From Lachnospiraceae bacterium (GTDB lineage: Bacteria > Bacillota > Clostridia > Lachnospirales > Bianqueaceae), in contig JAAWDX010000003.1 in NCBI GenBank assembly GCA_022794035.1, positions 359,681-423,680 on the forward strand: a stretch of DNA of 64,000 nt. The letters are read 5' to 3'. Of this stretch, positions 30,470-39,423 are shown in pieces; the stretch's first letter is position 1, and each line of letters starts with the position of its first letter. The notes below the pieces were generated by a model. It did not search any database, was not told the origin of the DNA, and saw only the letters and a list, made by a program, of their open reading frames with translations. The position numbers and the translations under genes are program-made.

Positions 30470-31120
30470 TCAACTTGTGTAATACTCTATTGCATCACTT
30501 GCCAATTTTTCAAATCTATCCTGATGCTCAGGAGCAATGAAAATACCATCAAAGTTGTCTCCATTGGCATAATAGTATCTGCTAATCGCTTCAGTAATAC
30601 CTTGCATATCTAAGATAGATTCATTGGCAAAAGCATCATATATTGTCCTGTTAAAATCAGTATACAGTAATCCATTTTTGCTTTTTATATAATAAGAGCT
30701 GATATGATTTCCAAGTAGAACAACACCGTTAAACCGCGTAACAGAGTCATCGCCGTAAACCCATACGATATATTCATCACTGCGACCGCCAAAGCTGCCT
30801 TGACACATAAGTGCTTCGTCTAATGCAAACACAGTGGATTCGCCAAGACATTTGTGGACGGCTTTTAACCAGGAAATGGCGCCTATATGATCACTTCGTT
30901 TTGGAAGGTCACGTTTTTGGGGATCATATTTGGGCAAGGACACAGTCTTGCGGTTAATCAAGTCCTCCTTTATACGCTGCTCCAATAGATTCATAATATA
31001 TTCAGGCGGGTTGCGCATACCCGTTTCCCAATTTTGAATAGTACGAAAAGGGATATTATATCTAGCGGCAAATTCACTTTGGGTATCTCCAAGTCGTATT
31101 CTCATTTCGCGAATATTCAT
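30470..31120 (-). CDS. Xre-type HTH protein, likely antitoxin partner
   Basis: 216 residues from ATG 31120 (GAGGTGAT upstream). N-terminal HTH: RIRLGDTQSEFAARYNIP and RTIQNWETGMRNPP. The remaining ~150 residues (about 65-216, with AISWLKAVHKCLGES and GSFGGRSDEYIVWVYGD) are not a family I recognise and differ from the AbiEi antitoxin. Upstream position, shared promoter and a dyad between -35 and -10 indicate an autoregulating antitoxin. Confidence 0.8.
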   Translation of the reverse strand: MNIREMRIRLGDTQSEFAARYNIPFRTIQNWETGMRNPPEYIMNLLEQRIKEDLINRKTVSLPKYDPQKRDLPKRSDHIGAISWLKAVHKCLGESTVFALDEALMCQGSFGGRSDEYIVWVYGDDSVTRFNGVVLLGNHISSYYIKSKNGLLYTDFNRTIYDAFANESILDMQGITEAISRYYYANGDNFDGIFIAPEHQDRFEKLASDAIEYYTS

Positions 31121-31138
31121 AGTTATCACCTCACTCAT

Positions 31139-31167
31139 ATTATACACTCAATGGGTGTATTAATCAA
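31139..31167 (-). promoter_or_regulatory. Promoter and operator of the AbiEii/Xre module
   Basis: Minus strand TTGATT (31167-31162), 17 bases, TATAAT (31144-31139). ATACAC (31142-31147) and GTGTAT (31155-31160) form a 19-base inverted repeat filling the spacer and touching the -10. The transcript would start almost at the ribosome binding site, about 12 bases before the ATG. Confidence 0.7.
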
Positions 31168-31254
31168 TAGTTTCCCAAAAGCGTTATTGAGTATTCATTT
31201 TTTTAAAATAGCAGGCAATCGCTATGGAGAGGTGTAACAAGTGCTCGTAGTGTA

Positions 31255-31305
31255 AAAATCACCTTTCTATTATGTAAAATGACTATATAATAGAAAGGTG
31301 ATTTT
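31255..31305. repeat. Perfect 19-bp inverted repeat
   Basis: The arms 31255-31273 and 31287-31305 are exact reverse complements around a 13-base loop. The ends are A-rich on the left and T-rich on the right. It could be the terminator of the GH130 gene reading leftwards (a T-run follows on that strand). The low GC of the stem and its perfection leave a mobile-element relic possible. Confidence 0.75.
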
Positions 31306-31336
31306 ATGTCTAGCTGAGATTTTAACAGCTATGCCC

Positions 31337-32335
31337 TTAATCAAGCGCAAGCGGATGCGCTTTCATATAAGAAAGCAGTTCATCAACCGTTGTAAAGGCA
31401 AGGCCCGTGACAGTATCGGCACAGCCGTAATAGATGGCAATGCGGCCGCTGGCTGCGTCCGTCAGAGCAGCACAGGGAAAGGTAACATTCGGCACATCGC
31501 CGGTCAGCTCATACAGCTCCTGCGGGCCCAAAATGTAATACGCAGAGCGTTCCTTTACCTTCCAAGGCTCATCAATATCAAGTAGGGCGCATCCCATACG
31601 ATAAACAAAGCCGTTGCAGGTATTGATTACGCCGTGATAAATCAGCAGCCAGCCCTCATCAGTTTCAATAGGAATAGGACCGGGGCCGATTTTTTTCGAT
31701 TGCCATGCAGAAGCATCGCCATTCACCGTGCCCATCACATACCGATGCTTGCCCCAGTAGGTCAGATCAGGGCTGACGCTATAAAAGATATCGCCAAAAG
31801 GGGTATGGCCCGTATCGCTGGGGCGACTCAGCATAGCGTACTGGCCGTGAATTTTGCGCGGAAAAAGAACGCCGTTCCGATTATAAGGAAGAAACGCATT
31901 TTCCAGCTGATGGAAGGTCTTAAAATCCGTTGTATAGCCGATGCCGATGGTCGGGCCATGATAGCCATTGCACCAGGTGATATAATATTTGCCATCCATA
32001 TAGCAAACGCGCGGATCATAGCGGTATTCACGCCTGGTAATTTCAGGATCCTCCCCTTCAAATACAATTGGCTGCGGCTCAATATTCCAATGGATGCCAT
32101 CCCGGCTAAAGCCGGGGAAAATGTCCATGCTGACTGCCTTGCTGTCGCAGCGGAAAACGCCGGCAAAGCCATCTCCAAACGGTACAACAGCCGAATTAAA
32201 GATACTGTTGGAGCTAGGGATAGCGTCACGCCGGATGATGGGATTCTCTGTATAGCGCCAAACAGGCATGGAATATCCCTCTGGTTTATCCTGCCAGGGA
32301 ATATTAGGTAAAGCTTGTCCAATGATATGACTCAT
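31337..32335 (-). CDS. GH130 family glycoside phosphorylase (beta-mannoside type)
   Basis: 332 residues from the second of two adjacent ATGs, which is the better spaced from AGGAGG. A five-bladed propeller family, with [18 protein letters not shown] (conserved Asp), [34 protein letters not shown] and [21 protein letters not shown]130 enzymes phosphorolyse beta-mannosides to mannose 1-phosphate; the exact linkage is not clear. No signal peptide, so it acts in the cytoplasm on imported oligosaccharides. It stands alone, without a transporter. Confidence 0.88.
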   Translation of the reverse strand: MSHIIGQALPNIPWQDKPEGYSMPVWRYTENPIIRRDAIPSSNSIFNSAVVPFGDGFAGVFRCDSKAVSMDIFPGFSRDGIHWNIEPQPIVFEGEDPEITRREYRYDPRVCYMDGKYYITWCNGYHGPTIGIGYTTDFKTFHQLENAFLPYNRNGVLFPRKIHGQYAMLSRPSDTGHTPFGDIFYSVSPDLTYWGKHRYVMGTVNGDASAWQSKKIGPGPIPIETDEGWLLIYHGVINTCNGFVYRMGCALLDIDEPWKVKERSAYYILGPQELYELTGDVPNVTFPCAALTDAASGRIAIYYGCADTVTGLAFTTVDELLSYMKAHPLALD

Positions 32336-32376
32336 CATAACCTCCTAGTCGTATTCTAGCGTAGCTAACTGCCTTT

Positions 32377-32405
32377 ATTATACTATAGCGGGAAGGGGAG
32401 TACAA
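32377..32405 (-). promoter_or_regulatory. Promoter of the GH130 gene
   Basis: Minus strand TTGTAC (32405-32400), 17 bases, TATAAT (32382-32377). Confidence 0.6.
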
Positions 32406-32529
32406 TGTTTTGATGCAATATCTTTTTTGAAATCGAGAAAGCAGAGGGAAAGATCAAGAAATTATCAACTTCATTCTGTACTTTTTCGACAGGAACTGCT
32501 ATAATGCCCTCAAAGGAGATGAAAAAGCT

Positions 32530-34719
32530 ATGTGGAAACTAATCGTGTTGCTTCTTTTAGCTGCAGCCGCCGCGTTTGTCGGTGTATCGGAGCATAAAAG
32601 AAGGGAAAAAGCAAGGGCGCGGGCCAAGGAGCGCAGAGAAAAAAGACAAGCTTCATTAGCGGCCGCCGCCGAATCCAAAAGGAAAGCTTTTAAAAATGAA
32701 CAGGACGAGGATGAGCAAGAAGACGCAGAGCTTTCATTCGATCAAACAGAGGAGAAAGCCCCTATAGAACCGGCAGCCGAAGAAAAAGAAATGCCGGCGG
32801 AGGAGAGCGAAAGCCTGCAGGAGATGGAGGAAAAGAAACCGGAAGCCGCAGCTCCCGCTAGAAAAAGAACCGGTACTATAGAAGAGTCAGCGCTGGATGT
32901 ATTGATGAACGCAGACGAGGACGGGGAAAAAGAAGAAAAGCCGGTTAAAAAAATAAAGGTTTTGGCATGGGCCGTCGGTGGTGTGGCCTGTATTGCTGTT
33001 TGCGCTTTGGCGCTGGTATTTTTATTTAAATCTGGCAGCAGCAAGCCTATAGTCAGTGCCAATGGGGAAGGCACTACATCAGAAATAAGCGAAGCTGCTT
33101 CCGGCATTGTATCGAATAGCTTTGAGGATTCTGATGCAGAAGAAAGTACGCCGCCGGTTCCGGTGTTTACCCATTTAAATGAGGAGCCGCACGCCGTCGA
33201 GCAGACGCAGCCAGCGGCATGGGGCATGAACTGGGAGATTTTAAATGGAGCCTCGGAGGCACTGGAATCCTACCAAAGACCAGAGGCAATTTCATTTGCA
33301 GATCCCTCTGCTTATTTTGCATTACCGGGCATCCCTACCTTCCGGGGAAACCCATATCGGAATGACGCCAGCTATGGAACAGCGTCATTAACAGAAAAAC
33401 GGTTTTCTGAAGTCGTATGGTCGCAGGGAACAGGCTCCATCCCGACAAGCGATGGGACCAGCTCCTGGACAGGTAGCGGATGGACAGGGCAGCCGCTGAT
33501 TGTAGAGTGGGATGCACAGACGCGCCGTAATATGAATTTGTACGAAGATAAAAAGAATCAGGAAAGCCTGACCGAAGTCATCTATGCTACGCTGGATGGT
33601 ACGATTTATTTCATGGATCTGCAGGACGGCAGCTATACACGGGATCCTCTTTATATTGGCATGACCTTTAAAGGGGCAGGGGCGCTGGATCCGAGAGGGT
33701 ATCCGCTCATGTATGTAGGTTCCGGAGACTATACGGTAGAGGGTACGGCGCCGAAGATGTTTATTATCAGTTTAATTGACGGCAGTATTTTATATACCTA
33801 TGGCGATTATGATCCGGCAGCGCTGCGTTCGTGGTGTGCCTTTGATTCCTCGCCGTTGGTGGATGCTCAGACCGATACGCTGATCTGGCCGGGTGAAAAC
33901 GGCATTTTATACACGATTAAGCTTAATTCTGTTTATGATGCGGAGGCCGGGACTATGACGATTGCCCCGGAGCAGACGGTAAGGACGCGGTATACATCGG
34001 GGCGTTCCGGTTCCGGTTCGTATTGGCTGGGATATGAATGCAGCGTGAGCGTGATCGATCATTATGCGTACCTTTCTGAAAACGGCGGTATGTTTTATTG
34101 TATTGATCTCAATACGATGCAGCTGATTTGGGCGCAGGATACCAAGGACGATTCGAATTCAACGCCGGTAGCAGAGCTGGATGCGGCAACAGGACGCGGA
34201 TATATCTATACAGCGCCGTCGCTTCATTGGACAGCTTCTGACGGGTATGGCAGCATTTCTATCTATAAGCTGGATGCTGTCACCGGTGAAGTGATCTGGA
34301 AAAATGATTATAACTGCGCAACAGTGGACGGTGTTTCCGGTGGCGTACAGGCCACGCCCGTGCTGGGAAGAAAAGGATCGGATATTGAAAATTTGATTAT
34401 CTATCCGATTGCGAGAACGCCCGATGTGTGGAGCGGTGTGCTAGTGGCACTGGATAAGAATACAGGAAATGAAGCATGGCGTCTCAATATGGATTACTAT
34501 GCATGGAGTTCACCGGTTGCCGTATATAATGAAGAAGGCAAAGGGTGCCTTGTACTTTTTGATTCAGAAGGCAATGGATTTTTGTTGGAAGGAACGACCG
34601 GACGCATACTGGATCAGATCAATGTAGGCTCTCTGGTGGAGGCCTCACCGGCGGTGTATGGCAATAGGCTTATTGTGGGCACCAGAGGCCAGCGGATCTG
34701 TGCAGTAGATTTGAAATAA
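32530..34719 (+). CDS. Membrane-anchored PQQ-like beta-propeller protein
   Basis: 729 residues. A hydrophobic segment at 3-19, then about 120 residues of highly charged Lys/Arg followed by Glu/Pro-rich sequence, a second membrane segment at 144-166, a Ser-rich linker, and from about 240 a propeller. PQQ-type blades show as YKLDAVTGEVIWKND, VALDKNTGNEAW and LLEGTTGRILDQINVG. The predicted topology places the charged region inside and the propeller outside. The function is unknown; similar propellers act as scaffolds in envelope assembly. AAAGGAG precedes the ATG, and TATAAT at 32500-32505 is a possible -10. Confidence 0.8.
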   Translation: MWKLIVLLLLAAAAAFVGVSEHKRREKARARAKERREKRQASLAAAAESKRKAFKNEQDEDEQEDAELSFDQTEEKAPIEPAAEEKEMPAEESESLQEMEEKKPEAAAPARKRTGTIEESALDVLMNADEDGEKEEKPVKKIKVLAWAVGGVACIAVCALALVFLFKSGSSKPIVSANGEGTTSEISEAASGIVSNSFEDSDAEESTPPVPVFTHLNEEPHAVEQTQPAAWGMNWEILNGASEALESYQRPEAISFADPSAYFALPGIPTFRGNPYRNDASYGTASLTEKRFSEVVWSQGTGSIPTSDGTSSWTGSGWTGQPLIVEWDAQTRRNMNLYEDKKNQESLTEVIYATLDGTIYFMDLQDGSYTRDPLYIGMTFKGAGALDPRGYPLMYVGSGDYTVEGTAPKMFIISLIDGSILYTYGDYDPAALRSWCAFDSSPLVDAQTDTLIWPGENGILYTIKLNSVYDAEAGTMTIAPEQTVRTRYTSGRSGSGSYWLGYECSVSVIDHYAYLSENGGMFYCIDLNTMQLIWAQDTKDDSNSTPVAELDAATGRGYIYTAPSLHWTASDGYGSISIYKLDAVTGEVIWKNDYNCATVDGVSGGVQATPVLGRKGSDIENLIIYPIARTPDVWSGVLVALDKNTGNEAWRLNMDYYAWSSPVAVYNEEGKGCLVLFDSEGNGFLLEGTTGRILDQINVGSLVEASPAVYGNRLIVGTRGQRICAVDLK

Positions 34720-34736
34720 AAGATGGAGAGTACTGA

Positions 34737-35354
34737 ATGAGTCAGATGAAGGACAGAATGCATACAGGGGAGCTGTATCTTCCCTATGATCCCGAGATCC
34801 ATGCCTTGCAGGTGGAATGTCTGGATCGCCTGTATGCATTTAATCAGACGCGGCCCACTGAAGAAGAGAAGCGAAGGACGATGCTGAAGCAAATGTTTGC
34901 CGAGATCGGCGAAAACTGCTATATCGAGCCGCCCTTTCATGCTAATTTCGGTGGTCTGCATGTGCATTTTGGAAATAGTATTTATGCTAATTTCAACCTA
35001 ACGTGTGTAGATGATACGCATATCTATGTCGGCGATTATACGATGATTGGTCCTAATGTGACGATCGCAACAGCTGGACACCCCATTTTGCCGGCGCTGC
35101 GGGAAAAGGCCTACCAGTATAATGCGCCTGTCCATATCGGCAGGAATTGCTGGATCGGGGCTGGTGCGATCATTTTACCCGGGATTACGATCGGGGATGA
35201 TGTTGTGATTGGAGCAGGCAGTGTTGTGACCAAAGATCTGCCCTCCGGTGTCATTGCCGTAGGAAATCCCTGCAGAATTCTGCGGGAGATCAATGATCAC
35301 GATAAACAATATTATTTTAAAGACAGAAAAATTGCAGATTTGGATAACGAATAA
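34737..35354 (+). CDS. Maltose/galactoside O-acetyltransferase (hexapeptide repeat)
   Basis: 205 residues. The maltose-acetyltransferase N-terminal cap (MKDRMHTGELYLPYDPE) is followed by a left-handed beta-helix with repeats such as NCWIGAGAIILPGITIG. The catalytic His is in ATAGHPI. It transfers acetyl from CoA to sugars. It starts 17 bases after the propeller gene and may share its transcript. Confidence 0.9.
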   Translation: MSQMKDRMHTGELYLPYDPEIHALQVECLDRLYAFNQTRPTEEEKRRTMLKQMFAEIGENCYIEPPFHANFGGLHVHFGNSIYANFNLTCVDDTHIYVGDYTMIGPNVTIATAGHPILPALREKAYQYNAPVHIGRNCWIGAGAIILPGITIGDDVVIGAGSVVTKDLPSGVIAVGNPCRILREINDHDKQYYFKDRKIADLDNE

Positions 35355-35361
35355 AAAGGAA

Positions 35362-35392
35362 AGAGCGCCGCAGCAAATGCGGCGCTCTCTCT
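35362..35392 (+). terminator. Rho-independent terminator
   Basis: AGAGCGCCGCA, loop GCAAA, TGCGGCGCTCT: an 11-bp GC-rich perfect stem right after the acetyltransferase stop. The following tract is only weakly T-rich. Confidence 0.75.
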
Positions 35393-35408
35393 GAATCATA
35401 GGGCGATT

Positions 35409-35930
35409 TTATAGTGTACGATGACAACCATACTGGTTTTTCATATCAAAGAATAGCTGAATGAGGCTTTTATGATATGGGATGAAGGTGCCTTCCTCTA
35501 ATTTCTGGCATATTTCCGCAAAGGAGGCCCATTTTACCTGTTTTACCTCCTCATACTGCAAATGGAGCTGCTCCAGCGATATTTCTTTTTCAAATAGATA
35601 GATATCGTCAAAGCCAGTATCGAAATTGATTGTTAAATGCGGACGGACATTTTGCAGATTGACCTTCAATCCGAGTTCTTCAAATAATTCCCGCTCAAGA
35701 GCCGTCTGGCTTGTATCGCCGGCTATAGCGCTTCCACCAACGGTGATATCCCACATGTTTGGCCAGCCAGCTTTAAAGGGCTGCCTCTGCTGAATGAGCA
35801 TTTCTTCTTTCGCATTAAAGATGCAGGCATGCACCACTAAATGATATGTTTCGGCTTCAAAGGGATCTCCTCTGCGCATAGTCTTATTTAATTTGATCCT
35901 GTCACGGTTATATACATCCCACAGTTCCAT
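35409..35930 (-). CDS. Nudix hydrolase
   Basis: 173 residues. The Nudix box runs from GGSAIAGDTSQTALE to RELFEELGL. Asp stands where the first Glu of the G-x5-E motif is usual, while the REUxEExGU part is intact. The N-terminus (WDVYNRDRIKLNKTMRRGD) and YHLVVHACIFN resemble the isopentenyl-diphosphate-isomerase-like Nudix group. The substrate is unknown. Confidence 0.88.
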   Translation of the reverse strand: MELWDVYNRDRIKLNKTMRRGDPFEAETYHLVVHACIFNAKEEMLIQQRQPFKAGWPNMWDITVGGSAIAGDTSQTALERELFEELGLKVNLQNVRPHLTINFDTGFDDIYLFEKEISLEQLHLQYEEVKQVKWASFAEICQKLEEGTFIPYHKSLIQLFFDMKNQYGCHRTL

Positions 35931-35956
35931 TTTTGCCTCCTTGATGATGAAAAAAC

Positions 35957-35984
35957 AAAAAACCGCTTATACAAGCGGTTTTTT
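35957..35984 (-). terminator. Terminator of tRNA-Trp
   Basis: AAAAAACCGCTT, loop ATAC, AAGCGGTTTTTT. On the minus strand it lies 9 bases after the tRNA and before the Nudix gene. Confidence 0.85.
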
Positions 35985-35992
35985 TATGAAAA

Positions 35993-36063
35993 CAGGGGCA
36001 ACAAGAGTCGAACTCGTATCGATGGTTTTGGAGACCACTGTTCTACCATTGAACTATACCCCT
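35993..36063 (-). tRNA. tRNA-Trp (CCA anticodon)
   Basis: A 71-base cloverleaf on the minus strand: acceptor AGGGGTA with TGCCCCT, D stem GTTC/GAAC, anticodon stem GTGGT/ACCAT with loop CTCCAAA (anticodon CCA at 34-36), T arm ACGAG-TTCGACT-CTTGT, discriminator G. The 3' CCA is not encoded. Confidence 0.95.
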
Positions 36064-36080
36064 AAATCAAATGCTCACCT

Positions 36081-36109
36081 ATTTTAGCGCACTTTGCGCT
36101 GCTTGTCAA
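36081..36109 (-). promoter_or_regulatory. tRNA-Trp promoter
   Basis: Minus strand TTGACA (36109-36104), 17 bases, TAAAAT (36086-36081): a near-consensus promoter ending about 18 bases before the tRNA. Confidence 0.85.
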
Positions 36110-36127
36110 GATGTAAATCAAAATTTC

Positions 36128-36156
36128 TTGAAAAGGGTACAAGTTTATGATAAAAT
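36128..36156 (+). promoter_or_regulatory. Promoter of methyltransferase-pullulanase pair
   Basis: TTGAAA (36128-36133), 17 bases, TAAAAT (36151-36156), divergent from the tRNA-Trp promoter. Confidence 0.65.
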
Positions 36157-36190
36157 GATTTGGTGAATTTAAAGAATCAGGAGGCAGCAA

Positions 36191-37354
36191 ATGGACATTG
36201 CAGAGGCCGTCAAACAAATTGCAGACGCAGAGATTGAAAAGCTGATTCTCAGCAATCCAAAGAATAAAAGCGTTCCTTATCAAAAAATGACGGTACGGCC
36301 GCTTCTCATTCAAAAGCAGAAAAGGTATCAGCTGGAGCGCTTTACAGAGCGACAGGCGTTTCAGGAAAATATAGAACCGGCAGCTTTAGCGCAGGTGCTC
36401 AGTCAGAGCCTGCAGGAGGAGTATTCTCAGCTTGATGGCTGGAGCCATGAGGCAAGCTACTGGATTAAGATCTCTAAAAAAGGCAAGGTGTTTTTTAAAG
36501 AAAAAAAGAAAAAGCAGCCCGGCGCTTCGCAGGAGCTGGGCCAGCAGAACCGAAAGAAGCAGTATTTGCTGGAGGCAGCGCAGGTGCCTCAGCCGCTGGT
36601 GGATCTGGGTGTGATTACAAAAGAAGGCAAAGTGGTTGCGGCAAAGTATGACAAGTATAAACAGATCAACCGTTTTATCGAAATGATCGATGAAGGGATC
36701 GGGCCGGAAGTCAAACAGATCCATATCATTGATTTTGGATGCGGCAAATCCTACTTAACATTTGTTTTATATCATTATTTGACGCAGGTGCGGCAGATAG
36801 AGGCTCAGATGGTGGGGCTGGATCTGAAGGCGGATGTAATCGAGAAATGCAATCAAATAGCAGAGCGCTACGGATATGACGGCCTGCATTTTGAGGTGGG
36901 CAATATCGAAGGGTACACCCCTCATTTTTCTGTGGATATGGTGATCAGCCTGCATGCATGCGATACAGCGACAGATTTTGCCTTATACAATGCCGTGCAG
37001 TGGAAAACCGCGCGCATTTACAGCGTGCCCTGCTGTCAGCATGAGCTGTGTCATCAGATGAGACGGCAAAGCGCAGGCAGCTTAACGGAGTATGGTCTTT
37101 TAAAAGAACGGTTTGCAGCCCTGCTGACCGATGCGCTTCGGGCCGATCTTCTGCGTGCGCAAGGGTATCAGGTTGACCTGCTGGAGTTTGTCGATATGGA
37201 GCATTCGCCTAAAAACCTGTTAATCCGCGCTGTAAAAAAGACAGAATCCCTCAGTCAAAATCAGAGCGCAAAGGAGAGAGCAGAGGCGGCCATGGCTGCG
37301 TATCAGGTCATGCCCACCCTGTACCGGCTGCTTTATGAAGAGGATATGAAGTAA
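36191..37354 (+). CDS. SAM-dependent methyltransferase, Trm13/METTL25-like
   Basis: 387 residues. The AdoMet loop is IIDFGCGKSYLTFVLYHYL (about 178-196), followed by MVGLDLKADV, SLHACDTATDFAL and VPCCQHEL. HxCDTATD together with CCQHEL is typical of the Methyltransf_32 group related to tRNA methylase Trm13 and eukaryotic METTL25/RRNAD1. The target is probably RNA, but this is inferred. The N-terminal ~150 residues are basic. AGGAGG precedes the ATG, and the stop overlaps the pullulanase ATG. Confidence 0.85.
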   Translation: MDIAEAVKQIADAEIEKLILSNPKNKSVPYQKMTVRPLLIQKQKRYQLERFTERQAFQENIEPAALAQVLSQSLQEEYSQLDGWSHEASYWIKISKKGKVFFKEKKKKQPGASQELGQQNRKKQYLLEAAQVPQPLVDLGVITKEGKVVAAKYDKYKQINRFIEMIDEGIGPEVKQIHIIDFGCGKSYLTFVLYHYLTQVRQIEAQMVGLDLKADVIEKCNQIAERYGYDGLHFEVGNIEGYTPHFSVDMVISLHACDTATDFALYNAVQWKTARIYSVPCCQHELCHQMRRQSAGSLTEYGLLKERFAALLTDALRADLLRAQGYQVDLLEFVDMEHSPKNLLIRAVKKTESLSQNQSAKERAEAAMAAYQVMPTLYRLLYEEDMK

Positions 37355-39369
37355 TGGAGCGAGTGGATATCCGTTCATTTTCCGTGCCGGAGCTATCGGC
37401 TCTGTATGCATCTCCTGCCTTTGAGCAGCGTTTTACCTATGAAGGAGAAGACTTAGGCGCGGTCTACACCTATGAATATACGACATGGAAGCTTTGGTCG
37501 CCGGCAGCGGAGAAGGTTATGCTTCAGCTGTATGCGACAGGGAGCGATGAAGAGGCCGGTGCCCGTCTGATTGGCCGATATCCGATGGAAGCGCCCAAGG
37601 CAGCCGGCGTGTGGGAGCTGCGGCTGCAAGGCGATTATCGGAATGTGTATTATACCTATGCGGTCACAACGGCAGGCAGCACTGAAGAAACGGCAGACCC
37701 CTACGCCAAGGCAGCCGGCGTCAATGGCCGGCGCAGCATGGTGGTTGATTTAAAGAAAACCAATCCTGCAGGCTGGGAGCGGGATACTTATTATTTTGCA
37801 AAGCCGTCAACCGAGGCAATCATCTGGGAGACGCATGTCAGAGACTTTTCAATTGCAGAAAATTCAGGCATGCGCTACAAAGGAAAGTTTCTGGCATTTA
37901 CTGAAACAGGGACCACCGTCGCACAGGACGGCTGCCATCCGACAGGTATTGATTATCTAAAGGAGCTGGGCATTACCCATGTGCATTTAATGCCGGTATT
38001 TGACTTCGCCAGTATTGACGAAGCCAAAGAAAGCAATGAGGCCTATAACTGGGGGTATGATCCGCTTAATTATAACGTACCGGAAGGCTCCTATGCGACC
38101 AATCCTTATGACGGCAATATTCGCATTCGGGAGATGAAGGCGATGATTCTGGCCCTTCATCAAGCCGGGATCGGCGTGATCATGGACGTAGTGTATAATC
38201 ATACCTATTACACCGAAGAATCCTGGTTTCACAAAACCATGCCCTATTATTACCATCGAACGATGCCGGACGGACGGTTTGGCAATGCCTCCGGATGCGG
38301 CAATGAAACAGCCTCCGAGCGCAGTATGATGCGGCAGTATATGATCACCTCCCTCAAATACTGGGCCACAGAATATCATATCGATGGCTTCCGTTTTGAT
38401 TTAATGGGGATACACGATGTAGATACTATGAACGAGATCCGAAGAGAGCTGGACAGCCTTCCGCACGGCAGAAGCATTTTAATATATGGAGAGCCGTGGT
38501 CGGCACTTCCTCCCTGTCTGCCGGAGGGCTGCATAGCAGCCAATAAATGGAATGCGGCCTGCCTTGACGAGCGGATTGCTGTTTTTGATGATGAAACGCG
38601 GGACTGCATTAAAGGCAGCGCCTTCGATGTTGAGCATGTGGGGTTTGTCAATGGGGGACAAAACATGGAAAATCAGCTTGAATGGGCCATCCGTGCTCAT
38701 TCAGGAGAGAGCAGGCGCCTGAAATCGCCTTCTCAGGCAGTGACCTATGTGTCCAGCCACGATAACTATACGCTGTGGGATAAAATCTCATTGACCGTGC
38801 ATGGGGATCAATCCGGCTATGATATTCCGGAGCTGATCCGTCTTGCCGTCAACAAAATGGCAGCGGCCATTGTATTGACGTCTCAGGGAATTGCATTTTT
38901 TCAGTCCGGAGAGGAATTCGGCAGAACCAAATACGGCGATCATAACAGCTACTGCTCACCGGATCAGATCAATCAGCTGGACTGGCAGCGTACAATTGTA
39001 TTTGCAGAGCTCCTCGACTACTACAAGGGTCTGATTCGGATCAGAAAAAGCTTTTCTGGATTTACCGACTGGCGGGCAGCGCATGTGGAGAAAATTCATT
39101 TTACCGCGCTGGAGGAGTATCTGGTGGCCTACACGCTCGAAGGCAGTCGGGAAGGAGAGCCCGAGATGGCAGTGGTTTGTTTTAATGCCGGAGGCTTTAG
39201 CCGCGAGGTAGAGCTAAAGACATGGGATGGCCGGCCGGCCTCAGCTTGCTGGCAGATCATGGCCAATGAGACAAGTGCCGGCACGGAGCCTCTGAGCATA
39301 GTGCAGGGAGACAGGCTGTCAGTGTATATCCGCGGTGTTTTGATTGCCTTTTCTGAAAAGAAAAAATGA
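37354..39369 (+). CDS. pulA: Pullulanase type I (GH13)
   Basis: 671 residues. A CBM48-like N domain (about 40-125) precedes the catalytic barrel. The type I hallmark YNWGYDP is at 231-237, the nucleophile Asp349 in GFRFDL, the acid Glu380 in YGEPW and Asp470 in SSHDN. It cleaves alpha-1,6 branches of glycogen, starch or pullulan fragments. No signal peptide, so it debranches inside the cell. The ATG shares its A with the methyltransferase stop. Confidence 0.93.
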   Translation: MERVDIRSFSVPELSALYASPAFEQRFTYEGEDLGAVYTYEYTTWKLWSPAAEKVMLQLYATGSDEEAGARLIGRYPMEAPKAAGVWELRLQGDYRNVYYTYAVTTAGSTEETADPYAKAAGVNGRRSMVVDLKKTNPAGWERDTYYFAKPSTEAIIWETHVRDFSIAENSGMRYKGKFLAFTETGTTVAQDGCHPTGIDYLKELGITHVHLMPVFDFASIDEAKESNEAYNWGYDPLNYNVPEGSYATNPYDGNIRIREMKAMILALHQAGIGVIMDVVYNHTYYTEESWFHKTMPYYYHRTMPDGRFGNASGCGNETASERSMMRQYMITSLKYWATEYHIDGFRFDLMGIHDVDTMNEIRRELDSLPHGRSILIYGEPWSALPPCLPEGCIAANKWNAACLDERIAVFDDETRDCIKGSAFDVEHVGFVNGGQNMENQLEWAIRAHSGESRRLKSPSQAVTYVSSHDNYTLWDKISLTVHGDQSGYDIPELIRLAVNKMAAAIVLTSQGIAFFQSGEEFGRTKYGDHNSYCSPDQINQLDWQRTIVFAELLDYYKGLIRIRKSFSGFTDWRAAHVEKIHFTALEEYLVAYTLEGSREGEPEMAVVCFNAGGFSREVELKTWDGRPASACWQIMANETSAGTEPLSIVQGDRLSVYIRGVLIAFSEKKK

Positions 39370-39390
39370 TTGATGATCAGCCAATATTAA

Positions 39391-39423
39391 AAGCGATGGA
39401 CGGTTAAAGGTCCATCGCTTTTT
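39391..39423. terminator. Bidirectional terminator
   Basis: AAGCGATGGA(C)...(G)TCCATCGCTT with T-run. It serves pulA on the plus strand and overlaps the last codons of the minus-strand nucleotidyltransferase gene. Confidence 0.85.

Noticed and set aside
35993..36063. tRNA-Gly reading of the minus-strand tRNA
   Set aside because: Taking TCC as the anticodon shifts the loop by one. With a proper 7-base loop, positions 34-36 are CCA, giving tRNA-Trp.
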